Source of the DNA: Bacteroidales bacterium UBA3743
GTDB taxonomy: Bacteria > Bacteroidota > Bacteroidia > Bacteroidales > Paludibacteraceae
Direction of reading: 5' to 3'
Length of the DNA: 64,000 bases
NCBI GenBank assembly: GCA_002371265.1
Contig: DFGT01000027.1
Coordinates: forward strand, 8,474 to 72,473
Shown here piece after piece: positions 1-8,014 of the stretch. Under the pieces are notes generated by a model. That model searched no databases and was not told where the DNA came from. It saw nothing but the letters and a program-made list of their open reading frames with translations. Numbering within the stretch: position 1 is the first letter of the stretch; each line of letters begins with the position of its first letter. A program made the position numbers and the translations under genes.

Positions 1-996
1 TTCCATTAAAACAAGGATTAAGACCGTCACAATACGAGTACTTATACTCGATAACATAATCTCGCAGACCATCTTCCATTAAAACAAGGATTAAGACCAC
101 CTCTTTCAGAGACTTGTAGACCGAAATGCTGGTCTACTCGCAGACCATCTTCCATTAAAACAAGGATTAAGACGGTTCGTACCAACAGTACGGCTCCTCC
201 ACCATTTTGGCTCGCAGACCATCTTCCATTAAAACAAGGATTAAGACACACGACTGGAAGCAATCTCTTTAGCAATGGCTGGGCTCGCAGACCATCTTCC
301 ATTAAAACAAGGATTAAGACCTCAACAAAGATTGTCAGTACATCGACAGGACACCCTCTCGCAGACCATCTTCCATTAAAACAAGGATTAAGACCCACAA
401 AATGCAGTGTGAATATTTTTATTAGAGCAAACTCGCAGACCATCTTCCATTAAAACAAGGATTAAGACTCTGTCCTGCTGAATTTGTTTCCTGGGTTACA
501 ATTGTCTCGCAGACCATCTTCCATTAAAACAAGGATTAAGACACACCTAAGGCGCCTCCTGCAAGGAATGTGCCTAGAACTCGCAGACCATCTTCCATTA
601 AAACAAGGATTAAGACAACTCTATACCGATATGGGGTCATAGAATAAACCGTGTCTCGCAGACCATCTTCCATTAAAACAAGGATTAAGACTATACACAT
701 ACATCTGTCCTGCTGAATTTGTTTCCTGGCTCGCAGACCATCTTCCATTAAAACAAGGATTAAGACAGCACCGAATGCCGCGATTTTCTTTAGATTTGCC
801 ATTGTCTCGCAGACCATCTTCCATTAAAACAAGGATTAAGACTTTTTGGCTCATTAAAAGTTGTATGGATGAGGAAAAAATCTCGCAGACCATCTTCCAT
901 TAAAACAAGGATTAAGACTCTCTTTCGTTTAGTTCTGCCATAATTTTTGTTTTGCCCGTCTCGCAGACCATCTTCCACTAAAACAAGGATTAAAAC
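1..996 (+). CRISPR. CRISPR array, leader-distal end (14 repeats, 13 spacers in view)
   Basis: A 37-nt repeat (CTCGCAGACCATCTTCC... ending ATTAAGAC) begins at 61, 137, 211, 284, 358, 432, 506, 580, 655, 730, 806, 882 and 960; a truncated copy occupies 1-24, so the array continues left of the window. Spacers are 36-41 nt. The last copy (960-996) has two changes (CATT to CACT, TTAAGAC to TTAAAAC), typical of the leader-distal end. Its 3' ATTAAGAC resembles the 8-nt crRNA handle of type I-B/III repeats, so plus-strand transcription from a leader on the left is likely. No cas gene is in the window, so the subtype is open. Confidence 0.97.
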
Positions 997-1001
997 AAAC
1001 C

Positions 1002-1079
1002 GTAGAGACGGTGCGTGCACCGTCTTTTCCAACAGGCAATCTTTCGATAAAATCTAGACGGTGCGCGCACCGTCTCTAC
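1002..1079. repeat. Paired REP-like palindromes after the CRISPR array
   Basis: Two palindromes sit 30 nt apart: AGACGGTGC/GCACCGTCT (arms 1006-1014 and 1017-1025) and a perfect 20-bp palindrome at 1056-1075. The outer flanks GTAGAGACGGTGC (1002-1014) and GCACCGTCTCTAC (1067-1079) are also inverted, so the whole block is one larger inverted repeat. The first stem is followed by TTTT and could terminate transcription leaving the array. Related palindromes occur near 44104 and 45281. Confidence 0.8.
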
Positions 1080-1131
1080 CAATTTATCCGTCATTTTCAT
1101 CATTTTTTTTCTATCTCTGAAAATTTTTACG

Positions 1132-1139
1132 TATTTTTG
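1132..1139 (+). promoter_or_regulatory. -7 promoter element of the metal-uptake operon
   Basis: TATTTTTG matches the Bacteroidetes -7 consensus TAnnTTTG, and lies 20 nt before the first ATG of the next gene. No clear -33 TTTG is visible. Confidence 0.5.
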
Positions 1140-1159
1140 CAACTAGAACGAAACTGGCA

Positions 1160-1597
1160 ATGCAACAACTCAGCCAAACAACATTTTATAATGCGAAACG
1201 GCTGTCTGTATATATAATATGTAACATCACAATCAACGTGAAAGAACTTGACATCAAACGATTTAGGATAGCAAATGTCTTGCTGGCGGTTTATCTTACG
1301 ATACTCGCCGGTAGCTTTATGCACTTCCATGAGTCGCAGGATGAGACTGTCATCTTCGGATGTCAAGACAATTGTCACAAACATGAACAGTGTCACGGAC
1401 ACCTGATAAAATGGGTTCCCACTCATGACGACTGTTTCCTATGTGATTTCTTCCACGAATCCATTATTGTCCCACCCCTATTCTCTTTCTCGGCAACACT
1501 GCCAGAGGTCTCAACCTCTATTTTATGGCTGTCAGAAGATGTCATCCGTCGCGACGTGTGTCTGCCGAGCCAACGTGCCCCTCCTGCCTTTTGTTAA
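1160..1597 (+). CDS. Small membrane/periplasmic protein upstream of TonB receptor
   Basis: 145 residues from the ATG at 1160; an in-frame GTG at 1238 would give a 119-residue protein starting with a more usual short basic leader (KELDIKRFR) before one hydrophobic segment (ANVLLAVYLTILAGSF). After the membrane segment come many Cys and His residues (MHFHE, CQDNCHKHEQCHGH, DCFLC). I recognise no named family. Such small Cys/His proteins are common just before TonB receptors for metals in Bacteroidetes, so a role in metal binding or sensing at the membrane is inferred from composition and position only. It is 35 nt upstream of the receptor and probably co-transcribed. Confidence 0.7.
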   Translation: MQQLSQTTFYNAKRLSVYIICNITINVKELDIKRFRIANVLLAVYLTILAGSFMHFHESQDETVIFGCQDNCHKHEQCHGHLIKWVPTHDDCFLCDFFHESIIVPPLFSFSATLPEVSTSILWLSEDVIRRDVCLPSQRAPPAFC

Positions 1598-1632
1598 TCT
1601 ATTTTCTTATAATTAACTGAAGGGAGAAGATC

Positions 1633-3738
1633 ATGTCTTCTTCTCAACAAAAGGCAAATACAATGAGGATAAAACATACCATATTCTTTCTGCTGGTATG
1701 CTTTTCATCCCTGACTATTCATGCGCAAAACACAGATCTGGCGGATACATTTCAGCTGGAAGAGATTGTCGTGGCCGGCACAAGAATGCCGGTGACGGGA
1801 GTGGTTGCGGCCCCTTCCGTAAACATTGCTTCCGAAGAGATTAATCTGCACATGGGTCATAGCCTCATGGACGCGCTCTCCCACACGGAAGGAGTGCAGG
1901 CCATGGACATCGGTGTGGGATTCAGCAAACCGATGATCCGAGGATTGGGGTTTCAGCGTGTAGTGGTCTCGGAGAACGGTGTGAAGCAGGAAGGGCAACA
2001 ATGGGGAGCCGACCATGGACTCGAGATTGACGCGTTCCATGTTGACGGGGTTATGGTCGTCAAAGGTCCGGCTTCCGTACTGTATGGAAGCGACGCTATG
2101 GGTGGCGCGATTGAAATCCTGCCTCCCGTCATTCCTTACGAGGACACTTTGTCTGGAGAGGTATTGTTCCAGCATCAGAGTGTATGCTCCGGGATGAGCG
2201 GTTCGGCCATGCTTGCATTCAAGCGAAAAAGATTCTATACCCAGATTCGTTTTACAGAACGTCATTGGGGAGACTATCGTGTGCCGGCAGACAGTTTCAC
2301 CTATCTGAGCATGAGACTCCCTATCAATGATAGGCGCTTGAAGAACACAGCAGGTAAAGAACGAAGCGCGAACGGTCTGTTAGCCTTCCGTCATAAGAAA
2401 TACGAAGGTCGGCTTAACATCAGCGACAACTATCAGAAATCAGGATTCTTCAGCGGAGCTCACGGCATCCCCAACAACAGCAACATGCTGTCGGACGGCG
2501 ACAAGTGGAATATCGACCTGCCATATAGTCTGGTCAACCACTTCAAAGTGTCGAGCACCAACAAGTGGACGACAGAAAAGACGCAGACAATGTTTGTTTT
2601 GGGATTCCAACAGAACCACAGAGAGGAATGGAGCAAATTCCATACCCACACTGTTGGGCAACAGCCTCCTGCGGTTGATCCAGACAAAGAGCTGATGCTC
2701 GACCTGCGGACAATCTCTGGCAAAATGCAATTCCGTCTCACCTCATCCGATGAATGGGAACATTATATAGGAGTGTCCGCCTCATTCCAGAAAAACGAGA
2801 TCGGTGGCTACGGATTCCTTATCCCTTCGTACCGACGTGGGGAATATGGAGCCTATTATCTTGTGAATTATAAACCGAGCGACGTGTGGGCATTCAACGC
2901 CAGCGCCAGATACGACATTAGCCATATCCACACAGACGCCCACGGCAATGATGTCGGAGAAGTCGTTCGTGACTTCAATGATTATTCATTGGCAATTGGA
3001 GCCGTATACACTCCAAAGGACGGGCATGAATGGCGCGGATCCATCGGACGTGCCTACCGACTCCCGTCGGCTAATGAACTGACATCCAACGGCGTCCACC
3101 ACGGAGCTTTCCGTCATGAGTTGGGAGACAGCAGTCTGGTCGGCGAACAGGGTTGGCAGGCAGATTTGTCTTATTCTCTGCGTAGGGAAAGAGTCGAATT
3201 ATCTCTTTCTCCTTTCTTCAGTTATTACCCACATTTCATCTCTTTACATCCGACAGGACAGTGGTCGACGCTGCCAGACGCCGGACAGATATATAAATAT
3301 GTAGACGCGCCCGCCTCATTCTTCGGTGGAGAGACACGTCTTAAAGTGAAACTTGTGCGTGATCTTTTCTATCAGTTTTCTGGGGAATACGTGCGTACAT
3401 ATGATTATGAATCGCACACAGCCACTCCGTTCTCCCCTCCTGCCACTATGCGCAACACCATAAGTTGGGAGCGTAAACGATGGCAAGCGTATGCAGAATG
3501 CCAGAGTGTGGCCGCACAGAGACGAGTGTGCCATAATGAGGATGAGACACCTGGATATAATCTGTTGAATGTGGGCGGCAAGGTTGAGATTCCGGCACCA
3601 TCCGGCAAACTTTCTCTGCATTTAAATGCAAGAAACGTGCTCAACACTTACCATCTAAATCATCTTAATTTTTACAGGAAAATCGATTTGCCAGAAGCAG
3701 GCATCGATATCCAATCAACTATTCGTTTTACTTTTTAA
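1633..3738 (+). CDS. TonB-dependent outer-membrane receptor (metal/siderophore type)
   Basis: 701 residues; the likelier start is the ATG at 1663, which puts the signal peptide (RIKHTIFFLLVCFSSLTIHAQ) at the N-terminus. A TonB-box-like LEEIVVAG follows, then a plug domain with RGLGFQRVVV and GPASVLYGSDAMGGAIEI, then a 22-strand-type barrel ending in an aromatic (RFTF). The length is that of single-substrate receptors (FecA/ZnuD/CirA group), not of the roughly 1000-residue SusC proteins. The next gene encodes a His-rich lipoprotein, which suggests that zinc or another transition metal is the cargo; this is inferred from context. No FecI/FecR pair is nearby. Confidence 0.93.
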   Translation: MSSSQQKANTMRIKHTIFFLLVCFSSLTIHAQNTDLADTFQLEEIVVAGTRMPVTGVVAAPSVNIASEEINLHMGHSLMDALSHTEGVQAMDIGVGFSKPMIRGLGFQRVVVSENGVKQEGQQWGADHGLEIDAFHVDGVMVVKGPASVLYGSDAMGGAIEILPPVIPYEDTLSGEVLFQHQSVCSGMSGSAMLAFKRKRFYTQIRFTERHWGDYRVPADSFTYLSMRLPINDRRLKNTAGKERSANGLLAFRHKKYEGRLNISDNYQKSGFFSGAHGIPNNSNMLSDGDKWNIDLPYSLVNHFKVSSTNKWTTEKTQTMFVLGFQQNHREEWSKFHTHTVGQQPPAVDPDKELMLDLRTISGKMQFRLTSSDEWEHYIGVSASFQKNEIGGYGFLIPSYRRGEYGAYYLVNYKPSDVWAFNASARYDISHIHTDAHGNDVGEVVRDFNDYSLAIGAVYTPKDGHEWRGSIGRAYRLPSANELTSNGVHHGAFRHELGDSSLVGEQGWQADLSYSLRRERVELSLSPFFSYYPHFISLHPTGQWSTLPDAGQIYKYVDAPASFFGGETRLKVKLVRDLFYQFSGEYVRTYDYESHTATPFSPPATMRNTISWERKRWQAYAECQSVAAQRRVCHNEDETPGYNLLNVGGKVEIPAPSGKLSLHLNARNVLNTYHLNHLNFYRKIDLPEAGIDIQSTIRFTF

Positions 3739-3750
3739 AATTCGATCAAA

Positions 3751-4272
3751 ATGGGAAAAAATATTTTGTTTTTCGTTCTATCAGCTATCATGTGTGTTTC
3801 TTTTTCCGCTTGTGATGAAGAGGATGCGGACACAACAAAGCCTGTCATCACATTGGATGAGCCAGAAGACGGTGATTCTCTACGTATCGGAGAAAGCGTT
3901 CATTTTGAATGTGATTTTTCCGACAACGTGGCTCTTGGCAGCTATCTGATAGAGATCCACAACAATTTTGATGGTCATGGACATAAGACTAGAGCCGACG
4001 AGACTGTGCCATTTTCAATTAAGAAATCGTATGATCTGAACAATCTCCGTAACACTCATGTCCACCATCATGACATTGTGATTTCAGATAACGCGACTCC
4101 AGGAGCATACCATTTGGTTGTCTATTGCACCGACGCAGCTGGCAACCAGTCTATGGTGGCTCGTGATATCATTCTGTCGCACGACGCAGAGTCGCACCAT
4201 CACCACGATCACGACGATGACTATGACCATGACCACGACCATGAAGAAGAAGAACATGATCATGAAGACTAA
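3751..4272 (+). CDS. DUF4625-type lipoprotein with His/Asp-rich metal-binding tail
   Basis: 173 residues. The N-terminus (MGKNILFFVLSAIMCVSFSAC) is a lipoprotein signal ending in the lipobox Cys. The middle is an Ig-like beta domain (TTKPVITLDEPEDGDSLRIGE, then a conserved DNVALGSY... HNNFDGHGHK) of the DUF4625 kind. The last 30 residues are almost all His, Asp and Glu, a likely metal chelating tail. It starts 12 nt after the receptor stop and ends at a strong terminator, so it closes the operon. It probably binds metal at the outer membrane and passes it to the receptor (inference). Confidence 0.85.
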   Translation: MGKNILFFVLSAIMCVSFSACDEEDADTTKPVITLDEPEDGDSLRIGESVHFECDFSDNVALGSYLIEIHNNFDGHGHKTRADETVPFSIKKSYDLNNLRNTHVHHHDIVISDNATPGAYHLVVYCTDAAGNQSMVARDIILSHDAESHHHHDHDDDYDHDHDHEEEEHDHED

Positions 4273-4312
4273 TATTATATAGCAATCTCTAAAAGAAGAG
4301 ATTTACAAACAT

Positions 4313-4348
4313 GCGAACTGATTATGGGAATAATCGGTTCGCTTTTTT
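4313..4348 (+). terminator. Rho-independent terminator of the metal-uptake operon
   Basis: A 13-bp stem with one G-T pair (GCGAACTGATTAT with ATAATCGGTTCGC, 4313-4325/4330-4342), a 4-nt loop and a run of six T. Confidence 0.9.
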
Positions 4349-4359
4349 CTTTCTTACCA

Positions 4360-4459
4360 CTTATTTTTTATGGCAAAATCCCACAAAATCCATCCACAAA
4401 CCCATGGGGATTCGTGTCAGTTCGCTTATTTTTTATGGCAAAATCCCACAAAATCCATC
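4360..4459. repeat. Short direct repeat, two 35-nt copies plus a decayed third
   Basis: The 35 nt at 4360-4394 recur at 4425-4459 (period 65 nt); they start CTTATTTTTTATGGC and carry CCCACAAAATCC. A partial third copy (CTTATTTTTTGCCCACA) follows near 4467. The block lies in the 436-nt gap between the metal operon and cysK; apart from the terminator at its left and the promoter at its right I see nothing else there. Confidence 0.85.
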
Positions 4460-4656
4460 TTCAAACCTTATTTTTTGCCCACATCACCCCAAACATCACA
4501 AAATCTATCACCACCGTCGGAATATATTCATAGAATTATCTTCTACATTCTGCATTTGAAACAGGCGAAACAAAGTATAGTATACTACATTTTTCAGTTT
4601 ATATAGTTTTTATATCCGCAGTTCAAATTTTCTTTTTCGGGAATTAAAAACCGCCA

Positions 4657-4664
4657 TAAATTTG
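4657..4664 (+). promoter_or_regulatory. -7 promoter element of cysK
   Basis: TAAATTTG is an exact match to TAnnTTTG, 44 nt before the cysK ATG. The first transcribed bases would be an A-rich leader typical of Bacteroidetes genes. Confidence 0.6.
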
Positions 4665-4708
4665 CAAAAGAAAAAAACAAGAAACCAAGAACAAAAAATA
4701 ACAAAATT

Positions 4709-5647
4709 ATGGCTAATTTTATTGAAAGTACATTGGAGTTGATTGGCAATACGCCACTTTTGAAACTCAACAATTATTCGAAGAAGGCAGGAGTTAAAAA
4801 CGCAACTATTCTTGCAAAGTTGGAGTATCTTAACCCAGCAGGTTCAGTGAAGGACCGTATCGCTCTTGCGATGATCGAGGATGCCGAGAAGAAAGGCATT
4901 TTGAAACCAGGTGCAACAATCATCGAGCCAACATCAGGTAACACAGGTATCGGTTTGGCAGCAGTAGCAGCAGCCAAGGGATACAAGGCAATCCTTACCC
5001 TACCCGACACCATGAGTGTTGAGCGCAGAAACCTTCTTAAGGCTTACGGCGCAGAGATCGTGTTGACAGAAGGAGCTAAGGGAATGAAGGGAGCCATCGC
5101 AAAGGCGGATGAGCTAAACAAAGAGATTCAGGGATCAGTCATCCTAGGTCAGTTCGTCAATCCAGCCAACCCTAAGATCCACCGTGAGACAACAGGTCCT
5201 GAGATTTGGGACCAGACAGACGGCAAGGTAGACATCTTCGTAGCTGGCGTCGGCACAGGCGGAACATTGTCTGGCGTTGGAGAATTCTTGAAGTCGAAGA
5301 ATCCAAACATCAAAGTGGTAGCTGTAGAGCCTGCCACATCACCAGTATTGTCGAAAGGCACAGCAGGAGCACACAAGATCCAGGGTATCGGAGCAGGTTT
5401 CGTCCCTGAGACATTGAATACAAAGATCTATGACGAAGTGATCGCCATCGAAAACGAGGACGCATTCACAGAAGGAAGAAACTTCGCAATCAGTGAAGGA
5501 GTCCTAGTAGGAATATCTTCAGGAGCCGCGCTAAAGGCAGCTACCATCTTGGCAGAACGTCCAGAGAACAAAGGCAAGAACATTGTAGTGTTATTACCAG
5601 ATTCAGGTGACAGATACTTGTCAACAGCATTGTTCTCAAATAATTAA
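4709..5647 (+). CDS. cysK: Cysteine synthase A (O-acetylserine sulfhydrylase)
   Basis: Condenses O-acetylserine with sulfide to give cysteine; cytoplasmic, PLP-dependent fold-type II. 312 residues, the normal CysK length. LIGNTPLLKL opens the protein, the PLP lysine is K48 in GSVKDRIA, the substrate loop is TSGNTG (75-80), the phosphate-binding loop is GVGTGGT and the C-terminal PLP site is SSGAA near GVLVGIS. All CysK hallmarks are present, so this is the orthodox member of the three PLP synthase-like genes in the island. It stands first, with its own promoter, and a hairpin separates it from the nifB operon; read-through would couple sulfide capture to the reductase genes. Confidence 0.96.
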   Translation: MANFIESTLELIGNTPLLKLNNYSKKAGVKNATILAKLEYLNPAGSVKDRIALAMIEDAEKKGILKPGATIIEPTSGNTGIGLAAVAAAKGYKAILTLPDTMSVERRNLLKAYGAEIVLTEGAKGMKGAIAKADELNKEIQGSVILGQFVNPANPKIHRETTGPEIWDQTDGKVDIFVAGVGTGGTLSGVGEFLKSKNPNIKVVAVEPATSPVLSKGTAGAHKIQGIGAGFVPETLNTKIYDEVIAIENEDAFTEGRNFAISEGVLVGISSGAALKAATILAERPENKGKNIVVLLPDSGDRYLSTALFSNN

Positions 5648-5676
5648 TCACAAATACATACATTTTCAACGTATGC

Positions 5677-5805
5677 CGATGGTAAAAAAGCCGTCGGGAA
5701 GGGAGTATAACTCCTGACTTGACGGCTTTTCCAAAAAATCACTATCACTTAGTTTCAAATATATCTTCTATGTTCATCGATGGCAGAAACGCCGTCGAAA
5801 GGGGG
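5677..5805 (+). repeat. Duplicated 28-nt leader motif ahead of nifB
   Basis: CGATGGTAAAAAAGCCGTCG... (5677-5704) and CGATGGCAGAAACGCCGTCG... (5778-5805) match at 21 of 28 positions. Each contains GCCGTC, able to pair with the single GACGGC at 5721-5726, so two alternative folds are possible. Confidence 0.55.
5684..5733 (+). terminator. Terminator-like hairpin between cysK and nifB
   Basis: AAAAGCCGTC (5686-5695) pairs with GACGGCTTTT (5721-5730); an inner AGGGAGT/ACTCCT pairing extends it. The uridine run is short, so it may be a partial terminator or attenuator. No separate TAnnTTTG promoter is visible between here and nifB at 5823. Confidence 0.7.
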
Positions 5806-5822
5806 ATTTATATCTAAAATTT

Positions 5823-6695
5823 ATGACTGAAAATCAAGAAAAATTACGCAATAACCATCCGTGCTTTGCATCTAAGCCAGGCAACCTCGGAAGAATTCAC
5901 TTGCCTGTCAGTCCGGCTTGCAATATCGGCTGTCGATTTTGCAGTCGTGTGCTGAACGACACGGAACACCGTCCCGGTGTCACAGCGAAAGTGATCACCC
6001 CTGAAGATAGCATCGCCATATTGAGAAAGGCATTGAAGATATGTCCGGACATCAAAGTGGCAGGCATCGCAGGACCAGGCGACACATTGGCAACAGACAC
6101 AGCCCTAGAGACATTCCGTCTGATTGACAAAGAGTACCCACAGCTGCTGAAATGTATGAGCACAAACGGACTACTTCTAGACGAGAAGGCAGACAAAGTG
6201 ATCGAGGCAAAAATCGACTCGCTGACAGTCACAGTAAACGCAATCGATCCTGAGATAGAAGCCAAGCTAAACAAGTTTGTCATCTACCACGGCAAGAAAT
6301 ACGATGCGTTGGAAGGAGCCAAGATTTTGATTGAAAACCAATTGAATGGCATACGTAAGATTGCGGAGAGCGGAATCACAGTAAAAGTCAACACTGTATT
6401 GGTGCCAAGAATCAATGGAGAGCACATCGAGAAGATAGCAAAAACAGTTTCCTCTTTGGGTGCATCTATCTACAACATCATCCCATTGATTCCGACATAC
6501 GAGCTGAAGGACGAGAAAGCTCCATTCTGCTTCCAGATTGAAGAGGCAAGAAAGAGCGCCGGCAAGTATATCGACGTCTTCCGCCACTGCAACCGATGCA
6601 GAGCAGATGCTGTGGGAGTGCCAGGAGTAAGCGAGTTTTCTAAAGAGGTTTATTCAGAAGATTTTGCAACAACAGAAACATTTTCACATGGATAA
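5823..6695 (+). CDS. nifB: NifB-family radical SAM cofactor maturase (no NifX domain)
   Basis: NifB fuses two 4Fe-4S units and inserts a SAM-derived carbide to make the [8Fe-9S-C] precursor of nitrogenase cofactors. 290 residues, the short form without a C-terminal NifX domain. HPCF (residues 12-15) and HLPVSPACNIGCRFC (radical SAM Cys 33, 37, 40) are NifB signatures, as is HCNRCRADAVG near the end (Cys 256, 259), the site of the K-cluster ligands. Unusually, the Cys that normally follows the radical SAM motif (YDC before ESRPGV) is absent: here the text is SRVLNDTEHRPGV. First gene of nifB-X-H-X-D-K; it overlaps the next gene by 8 nt. Confidence 0.93.
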   Translation: MTENQEKLRNNHPCFASKPGNLGRIHLPVSPACNIGCRFCSRVLNDTEHRPGVTAKVITPEDSIAILRKALKICPDIKVAGIAGPGDTLATDTALETFRLIDKEYPQLLKCMSTNGLLLDEKADKVIEAKIDSLTVTVNAIDPEIEAKLNKFVIYHGKKYDALEGAKILIENQLNGIRKIAESGITVKVNTVLVPRINGEHIEKIAKTVSSLGASIYNIIPLIPTYELKDEKAPFCFQIEEARKSAGKYIDVFRHCNRCRADAVGVPGVSEFSKEVYSEDFATTETFSHG

Positions 6696-7059
6696 CAAAA
6701 AAGAATACAATGCTTTTCGAGTAGCGGCAGCCTCAACCGACGGAGGATACACCGTCGACACACATTTCGGCAGGGCCTCAGAATTCTACATATACCAGTT
6801 CTTCGAGGGCGAATGGGTCTACGTCGAGAAACGCACGGTGCCACCAGTTTGCCAGAACGGAAGTCATTCAAGAGAATCGATGGAGAAGACGGTGGAATGT
6901 TTTTCTGATTGCCAATACGTCACGGCGTCACGCATAGGAGCAGGAGCCAACGCGTTGCTGGCAGAAAAAGGAATTGTCGCAATGGCTTTGCCAGGTGAGC
7001 TGCTCGATGCTCTAGACAAAATTTACAAATACAACGAGATTCAAAACTTATTTAAATAA
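6688..7059 (+). CDS. NifX/NifB-associated cofactor-binding protein (first copy)
   Basis: About 123 residues from the ATG at 6688, which overlaps the nifB stop by 8 nt (the usual mark of translational coupling). The FRVAAASTDGG...VDTHFGRASEFYIY segment is the dinitrogenase iron-molybdenum cofactor biosynthesis domain found in NifX, NafY and the C-terminus of long NifB proteins. Such proteins bind and carry the NifB product. Splitting it from NifB here matches the short NifB. A possible metal site is C-x-x-x-C in VECFSDCQYV. An upstream in-frame ATG at 6664 would add 8 residues. Confidence 0.88.
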   Translation: MDNKKEYNAFRVAAASTDGGYTVDTHFGRASEFYIYQFFEGEWVYVEKRTVPPVCQNGSHSRESMEKTVECFSDCQYVTASRIGAGANALLAEKGIVAMALPGELLDALDKIYKYNEIQNLFK

Positions 7060-7103
7060 CTGATCGTCACAATTGAGTGGCACAAAACTAAAACATCAAA
7101 ACA

Positions 7104-7952
7104 ATGGGAGAAATAAGACAGATAGCAATTTATGGAAAAGGTGGTATTGGTAAGTCAACAACCACTCAGAATCTAACAGCAGGATTGGTAGAACATGGCA
7201 AGAAAGTAATGGTGGTAGGCTGTGACCCTAAGGCAGACTCTACACGTTTGTTGTTGGGTGGTCTTGCGCAGAAAACAGTATTGGACACAATCCGTGATGA
7301 GGGTGAGGACATCTCACTTGACAGAATCATGAAAGAGGGATTTGGAGGCACACGCTGCGTTGAGTCTGGTGGTCCAGAGCCAGGTGTAGGATGTGCAGGT
7401 CGTGGTATCATCACATCAATCAATATGTTGGAGAATCTTGGAGCATATACAGACGATCTTGACTATGTGTTCTATGATGTCTTGGGAGATGTGGTTTGTG
7501 GAGGATTCGCAATGCCTATCCGTGAAGGAAAAGCCAAAGAGATTTATATCGTAGCATCAGGAGAGATGATGGCATTGTATGCTGCCAACAATATTGCGAA
7601 GGGTATCCAGCGTTACGCAAAGACAGGTGGAGTACGTTTGGGAGGTATCATCTGTAACTCAAGAAATGTAGACCGTGAGTTGGACTTGCTTCGTGCTTTC
7701 GCCAAGGAGTTGGGAACACAGCTTTTGTACTTCGTGCCTCGTAACAATATTGTTCAGCGTGCTGAAATCAATAAGAAGACAGTTATCGAATACAAACCAG
7801 ATTCAGACCAGGCTCAGGAATACCGTAATCTTGCACAAGCTGTTATCGACAACACTAGTTTCGTTATCCCTACCCCAATGACAGCAGAGCGTCTGGAGGA
7901 GATTTTGCTTGAATACGGTTTGATGGATAATGCGGACGATTATCGCATCTAA
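7104..7952 (+). CDS. nifH: NifH-type nitrogenase iron protein (dinitrogenase reductase)
   Basis: Homodimeric MgATP-dependent electron donor with one 4Fe-4S cluster between subunits. 282 residues. P-loop GKGGIGKSTTTQN (11-23), DPKADSTRLLLGG switch region, cluster ligands Cys97 (GVGCAGRG) and Cys132 (DVLGDVVCGGFAMPIR) and Arg100 of the ADP-ribosylation site all fall at the same numbers as in classical NifH. It is far closer to NifH/VnfH/AnfH than to BchL or CfbC. It is the only Fe protein in the window, so it presumably serves both D/K pairs. Confidence 0.96.
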   Translation: MGEIRQIAIYGKGGIGKSTTTQNLTAGLVEHGKKVMVVGCDPKADSTRLLLGGLAQKTVLDTIRDEGEDISLDRIMKEGFGGTRCVESGGPEPGVGCAGRGIITSINMLENLGAYTDDLDYVFYDVLGDVVCGGFAMPIREGKAKEIYIVASGEMMALYAANNIAKGIQRYAKTGGVRLGGIICNSRNVDRELDLLRAFAKELGTQLLYFVPRNNIVQRAEINKKTVIEYKPDSDQAQEYRNLAQAVIDNTSFVIPTPMTAERLEEILLEYGLMDNADDYRI

Positions 7953-7964
7953 AATAATATCTAT

Positions 7965-7988
7965 GTGGACGCACAAAAACGCGTCCAC
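7965..7988 (+). promoter_or_regulatory. Intra-operon hairpin after nifH
   Basis: GTGGACGC (7965-7972), 8-nt loop ACAAAAAC, GCGTCCAC (7981-7988). There is no T-run, so it is more likely an mRNA 3'-end stabiliser than a terminator; nifH mRNA is often made in excess of nifDK. Confidence 0.6.
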
Positions 7989-8014
7989 TTATAAAATTTA
8001 GAATTTGGAGGCGT

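Noticed and set aside
42..1032. Overlapping minus-strand open frames through the CRISPR array
   Set aside because: They exist because the repeat lacks stops in two frames and translate as the same LNPCFNGRWSA or LILVLMEDGL blocks; they are not genes.
1011..1217. 68-codon plus-strand frame after the CRISPR array
   Set aside because: It starts inside a REP palindrome and crosses the promoter and start of the next gene in another frame.
4311..4606. Three short plus-strand frames in the gap before cysK
   Set aside because: They run through a terminator and a noncoding direct repeat; low-complexity translation with no family features.
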